In this document: piece after piece, positions 13,131 through 15,794 of the stretch
How positions within the stretch are numbered: the stretch's first letter is position 1
Layout of the letters: each line of letters begins with the position of its first letter
From: DASSWG01 sp041689995
GTDB taxonomy: Bacteria; Bacteroidota; Bacteroidia; Flavobacteriales; Flavobacteriaceae
DNA: 15,794 nucleotides
Reading direction: 5' to 3'
NCBI GenBank assembly: GCA_041689995.1
Contig: JBDNFD010000020.1
Location: 1 to 15,794, forward strand
Notes under the pieces: generated by a model
Told to the model about the DNA's origin: nothing
Databases searched by the model: none
The model's input: the letters and a program-made list of their open reading frames with translations, nothing else
Translations under genes and position numbers: made by a program

Positions 13131-15521
13131 ATGAAAAATTACGCCGCCTTCATTTTATTTCTATTTTTTGTGAATGGAATTTTTGCACAAGAAATCGAAT
13201 TATATTCCCAGTTCAACGGTCATTATGATTATACGGCCATTGGAAACACTATGAATACGGCAGAAAATAATGGGGGTCCTTGCGTTATTCTAACAAGCTC
13301 TTCCGCCAATCTGAATTTAGCTGCGGGACAAAATGTGGTCGCTGCTTATTTGTATTGGGCGGGTTCCGGGCTGGGCGATTTTGATGTTACTTTAAATAGC
13401 ACAACTATAACTGCGGAACGTACTTTTAGTTTTTCTTTGGATGCCGATCGGCAATTTTTTGCTGCTTTTACCGATGTTACCAACCAAATTATCGCAGAAG
13501 GGAATAGCACCTACACTTTGTCCGATTTAGATTTGACAAGCATTATTCCCAGCTATTGCTCTTCAGGAACCAATTTTGCCGGCTGGTCCATTATTATTGT
13601 ATATGAAGATTTGAGTCTTCCCTTAAATCAACTCAGTATTTACGACGGTTTCCGTGGCGTTTCCATTGACGATAATCTGCTTACTTTCACCTTGGACAAT
13701 CTAAACGTAATCGACAATCAAGGTGCAAAAATTGGGTTTCTGGCTTGGGAAGGCGATGAAAGTTTGGCCGTCGAAGAAACCTTGCAAATAAATGGAAATA
13801 TTGTAAGCAATCCGCCGCTAAATCCCGCCGATAATGCTTTCAACAGTACCAATAGTTTTACTGGGGCAGCCGATTTATATAATATGGATATCGATTATTA
13901 TGAAATTGAAAACAATATTCAAATTGGCGATACTTCCGCAGAAATTACCCTTACTTCCGGAAACGGAATTGTCAGCAGTGATTTTGTGCTGATCAATAAT
14001 ATTGTAACCGTGTTGAACAGTCAGCTTCCAGATGCTACCGCCACACTCGATCTTATTGAAACCCAGTGCAATTCCCGAACAATTCAAGTGGATTTTACCA
14101 TTGGAAATTTCAATAGCACCGATTTTCTTCCTGCAAATACTCCCATTGCTTTTTATGCCGATGGAAGTTTGGTGGCAACTGCTTTTACACAAAATGATAT
14201 TCCAATTGACGGAACTGAATCTGGCACAATTTCAATTATCATTCCTACAAGTATTCCAGATGATTTTGAGCTGCAAATTATAGTGGATGACGATGGAACT
14301 GGAACGGGAAATGTCACCGAAATTAACGAGGACAACAATTCAGATTCCATTCAAGTCCAACTTCTGAACCCGCAAATTATCGGACCTTTGGAAGATTTGT
14401 TCGCGTGTGGCGATATGAACGAAACCGAGATTTTTGACCTCAGCGTGAATGTGCCTTTGGCGATTGGGAACCAAACAAATGTTTCCATCGGATTTTATAG
14501 TTCCCAAAATGATGCTGATCTTGATTCGGATGAAATTTCCGATTTTGTGAATTATGAAAATACTTCCAATCCGCAAGAAATATTCATTCGTGTCGAATCT
14601 AATGAAGACCCGAATTGTTATGTGACGGATAGTTTTCTCCTAACGGTCATTCAAACGCCCATCGCCCATACGCCGGAATCCATTACAGTTTGCGATGATT
14701 ACGAAAATGATGGAATGGCTCTTTTCGATTTAGAAGCACTTTCTTCAGAAATTATTGGAAATCAACAAAATACATTACTTAGCTTTTATGAAACGGAAAA
14801 TGATGCCCTTTCCGGAACAACTCCGATAAGTGATACCGAAAATTACCAAAACACAGAAAATCCGCAGACTATCTATGTCCGTGTTGAAAATAGTTTGTTG
14901 GGCAGTTGTTTTTCAATTACTTCCTTCACGTTGACGGTAAAAGCTCTGGATCCGATCGTGGTTTTGTGCGAACTGGAAAAATGTGATGAAGGTTTCGACA
15001 CGGCAACTTTTGATTTCAACCACATTGCTTCCCAATTATTTCTCGGTGCCAATCAGGAAATTACCGGATATTACATCTCAATTGAAGATGCGGATAATAT
15101 GAGCAACCCGATTTGGAATATTTCAGAATTTGAAAACACTTCCAATCCGCAAAATATTTATGTGCGGATAGACGATCCTACGGGAGAACTGTGCTACCGA
15201 CTGGGGGTTTTCGAACTTTCGGTGGGAAATTGTCCACCATTTGTTCCGCAAGGTTATTCCCCAAATCAGGATGGAATAAACGACACTTTTGAAATTATTG
15301 GATTGTATGATGTTTTCCCAGATTTTGAACTTGTGATTTTTTCCCGATATGGAAATATTGTGTACCGGGGAAATAATTCCATTCCCGAATGGGACGGAAC
15401 CAGCAATCACGGAATTGGTGGCCGAGGAAATCAGGTTCCCACCGGCACATATTATTATGTCCTGAACCTGCACGATCCAGATTATGAAGTTATAAAAGGT
15501 TGGGTTTATTTGAACCGGTAG
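13131..15521 (+). CDS. T9SS type B sorting-domain surface protein with three internal repeats
   Basis: This 796-residue secreted protein starts with the signal peptide MKNYAAFILFLFFVNGIFAQ (cut near A19). Residues 21-300 form a domain common in flavobacterial surface proteins (AAYLYWAGSG, DVTNQI, NFAGWSIIIVYED, GFLAWEGD). Residues 303-411 look like a CARDB-type beta domain. Three repeats of about 90 residues follow (417-506, 513-603, 611-698), each with an early Cys, an FDL or FDF strand, an NTxNPQ-I-VR motif (477, 574, 669) and a late Cys. The type B sorting domain (gliding motility-associated C-terminal domain) spans 705-796: PQGYSPNQDGINDTFEI, IFSRYGNIVYRG, WDG, VPTGTYYYVLNL, GWVYLNR. It is exported by Sec then T9SS and held at or released from the outer membrane, probably as an adhesin-like or matrix protein. 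PorP/SprF genes often follow such genes; none is seen in the 273 bases left. Ligand unknown. Confidence 0.9.
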   Translation: MKNYAAFILFLFFVNGIFAQEIELYSQFNGHYDYTAIGNTMNTAENNGGPCVILTSSSANLNLAAGQNVVAAYLYWAGSGLGDFDVTLNSTTITAERTFSFSLDADRQFFAAFTDVTNQIIAEGNSTYTLSDLDLTSIIPSYCSSGTNFAGWSIIIVYEDLSLPLNQLSIYDGFRGVSIDDNLLTFTLDNLNVIDNQGAKIGFLAWEGDESLAVEETLQINGNIVSNPPLNPADNAFNSTNSFTGAADLYNMDIDYYEIENNIQIGDTSAEITLTSGNGIVSSDFVLINNIVTVLNSQLPDATATLDLIETQCNSRTIQVDFTIGNFNSTDFLPANTPIAFYADGSLVATAFTQNDIPIDGTESGTISIIIPTSIPDDFELQIIVDDDGTGTGNVTEINEDNNSDSIQVQLLNPQIIGPLEDLFACGDMNETEIFDLSVNVPLAIGNQTNVSIGFYSSQNDADLDSDEISDFVNYENTSNPQEIFIRVESNEDPNCYVTDSFLLTVIQTPIAHTPESITVCDDYENDGMALFDLEALSSEIIGNQQNTLLSFYETENDALSGTTPISDTENYQNTENPQTIYVRVENSLLGSCFSITSFTLTVKALDPIVVLCELEKCDEGFDTATFDFNHIASQLFLGANQEITGYYISIEDADNMSNPIWNISEFENTSNPQNIYVRIDDPTGELCYRLGVFELSVGNCPPFVPQGYSPNQDGINDTFEIIGLYDVFPDFELVIFSRYGNIVYRGNNSIPEWDGTSNHGIGGRGNQVPTGTYYYVLNLHDPDYEVIKGWVYLNR

Positions 15522-15527
15522 ATTTCG

Positions 15528-15595
15528 GGTTCAAAATTCAAGGTTCAAGATTCCTTATTCACTTATTCACTCATTCACCAATTCACTCATTCACT
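15528..15595 (+). repeat. Heptamer and octamer tandem array downstream of the type B gene
   Basis: Four 7-base units (GGTTCAA, AATTCAA, GGTTCAA, GATTCCT; 15528-15555) run directly into five 8-base units (TATTCACT twice, CATTCACC, AATTCACT, CATTCACT; 15556-15595). The unit length changes from 7 to 8 while the inner TTCA is kept. It begins 7 bases after the stop codon. Function unknown. Confidence 0.75.
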
Positions 15596-15644
15596 TCTTC
15601 CGATCGATCACATAATTCATCATCACGAAAAGCGATAAATGAAT

Positions 15645-15680
15645 GATAGAACACAGATGACACCGATTAAGCAGGTTTTA
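15645..15680 (-). repeat. Degenerate dispersed intergenic repeat, copy 2
   Basis: Read on the minus strand it contains TGTCATCTGTGTTC, differing in one base from the core at 2468-2481, and AACCTGCTTAATCGG nearby. It lies in the otherwise gene-free end of the window (15522-15794), in which no coding region was found. Confidence 0.5.
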
Positions 15681-15725
15681 AATGATCTATATTAGTTTTT
15701 AATTCTGTTCAAAATTTAAAACTTT

Positions 15726-15752
15726 CCTGCAAGGTTTTTAAAACCTTGTAGG
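15726..15752. repeat. Dispersed palindrome, copy 2
   Basis: CCTGCAAGGTTTT (15726-15738), a single T, and AAAACCTTGTAGG (15740-15752). It is the same 27-base palindrome as at 8830-8856 with a T instead of C at the centre; the flanking T and TCT are also shared. It may end transcription of the type B gene about 200 bases upstream. Confidence 0.8.
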
Positions 15753-15794
15753 TCTTTTAGCAATGATTTTATCAGTTCATTCTACATCTTTGAA

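Overview
This window looks like a chromosome segment from a marine or soil-type flavobacterium (Bacteroidota, probably Flavobacteriaceae). The evidence is: an IPExxxVDY-family gene coupled to pyruvate kinase; two type IX secretion (T9SS) cargo proteins, one with a type A and one with a type B C-terminal sorting domain; promoter-like elements of the Bacteroidota type (TTTG-N19-TAnnTTTG); AT-rich gene starts without clear Shine-Dalgarno sequences; and dispersed short repeats of a kind typical of this group. Genus cannot be decided from the sequence alone.

Layout. 1-139: the 3' end of an ISAs1-family insertion sequence. 164-270: a small inverted-repeat-bounded segment holding a strong hairpin (possible MITE). 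305-2353: promoter, then an IPExxxVDY protein gene and pyk, overlapping by one base (TAATG). 2551-6761 (minus): a two-gene translesion-synthesis cassette, dinB-type Y-family polymerase followed by a short, PHP-degenerate DnaE-type polymerase, again joined by TAATG. Just upstream of dinB are two tandem GGAA-N3-TTCC palindromes directly downstream of a good promoter -7 box. 6995-8815 (plus): an ABC-2 type exporter (ATPase and permease) whose genes are separated by an array of 7-bp repeats. 8830-8856: a dispersed palindrome. 8954-11947 (minus): a small lipoprotein gene followed after 16 bases by a T9SS-secreted M4 metalloprotease gene broken by one apparent base deletion. 12423-12875 (minus): a second, diverged copy of the lipoprotein, followed at its stop codon by a short remnant of a protease-like T9SS sorting-domain sequence, which suggests that the lipoprotein-protease pair was once tandemly duplicated. 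13131-15521 (plus): a 796-residue T9SS type B surface protein with three internal repeats. 15528-15752: tandem arrays and another copy of the dispersed palindrome.

How things fit. pyk is core glycolysis. The dinB-dnaE pair resembles the ImuB-DnaE2 mutasome in logic (Y-family polymerase plus accessory C-family polymerase), but here the Y-family member keeps its catalytic acidic residues and both proteins carry a QxxLF sliding-clamp motif. The tandem palindromes are the best candidate operator for damage-responsive control. The protease and lipoprotein genes form an exoprotein module, with the lipoprotein possibly acting as partner or inhibitor of the protease (inference). The most interesting things are the operator-controlled polymerase pair and the decayed duplicated lipoprotein-protease module. 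No CRISPR array, tRNA, rRNA or complete mobile element was seen.
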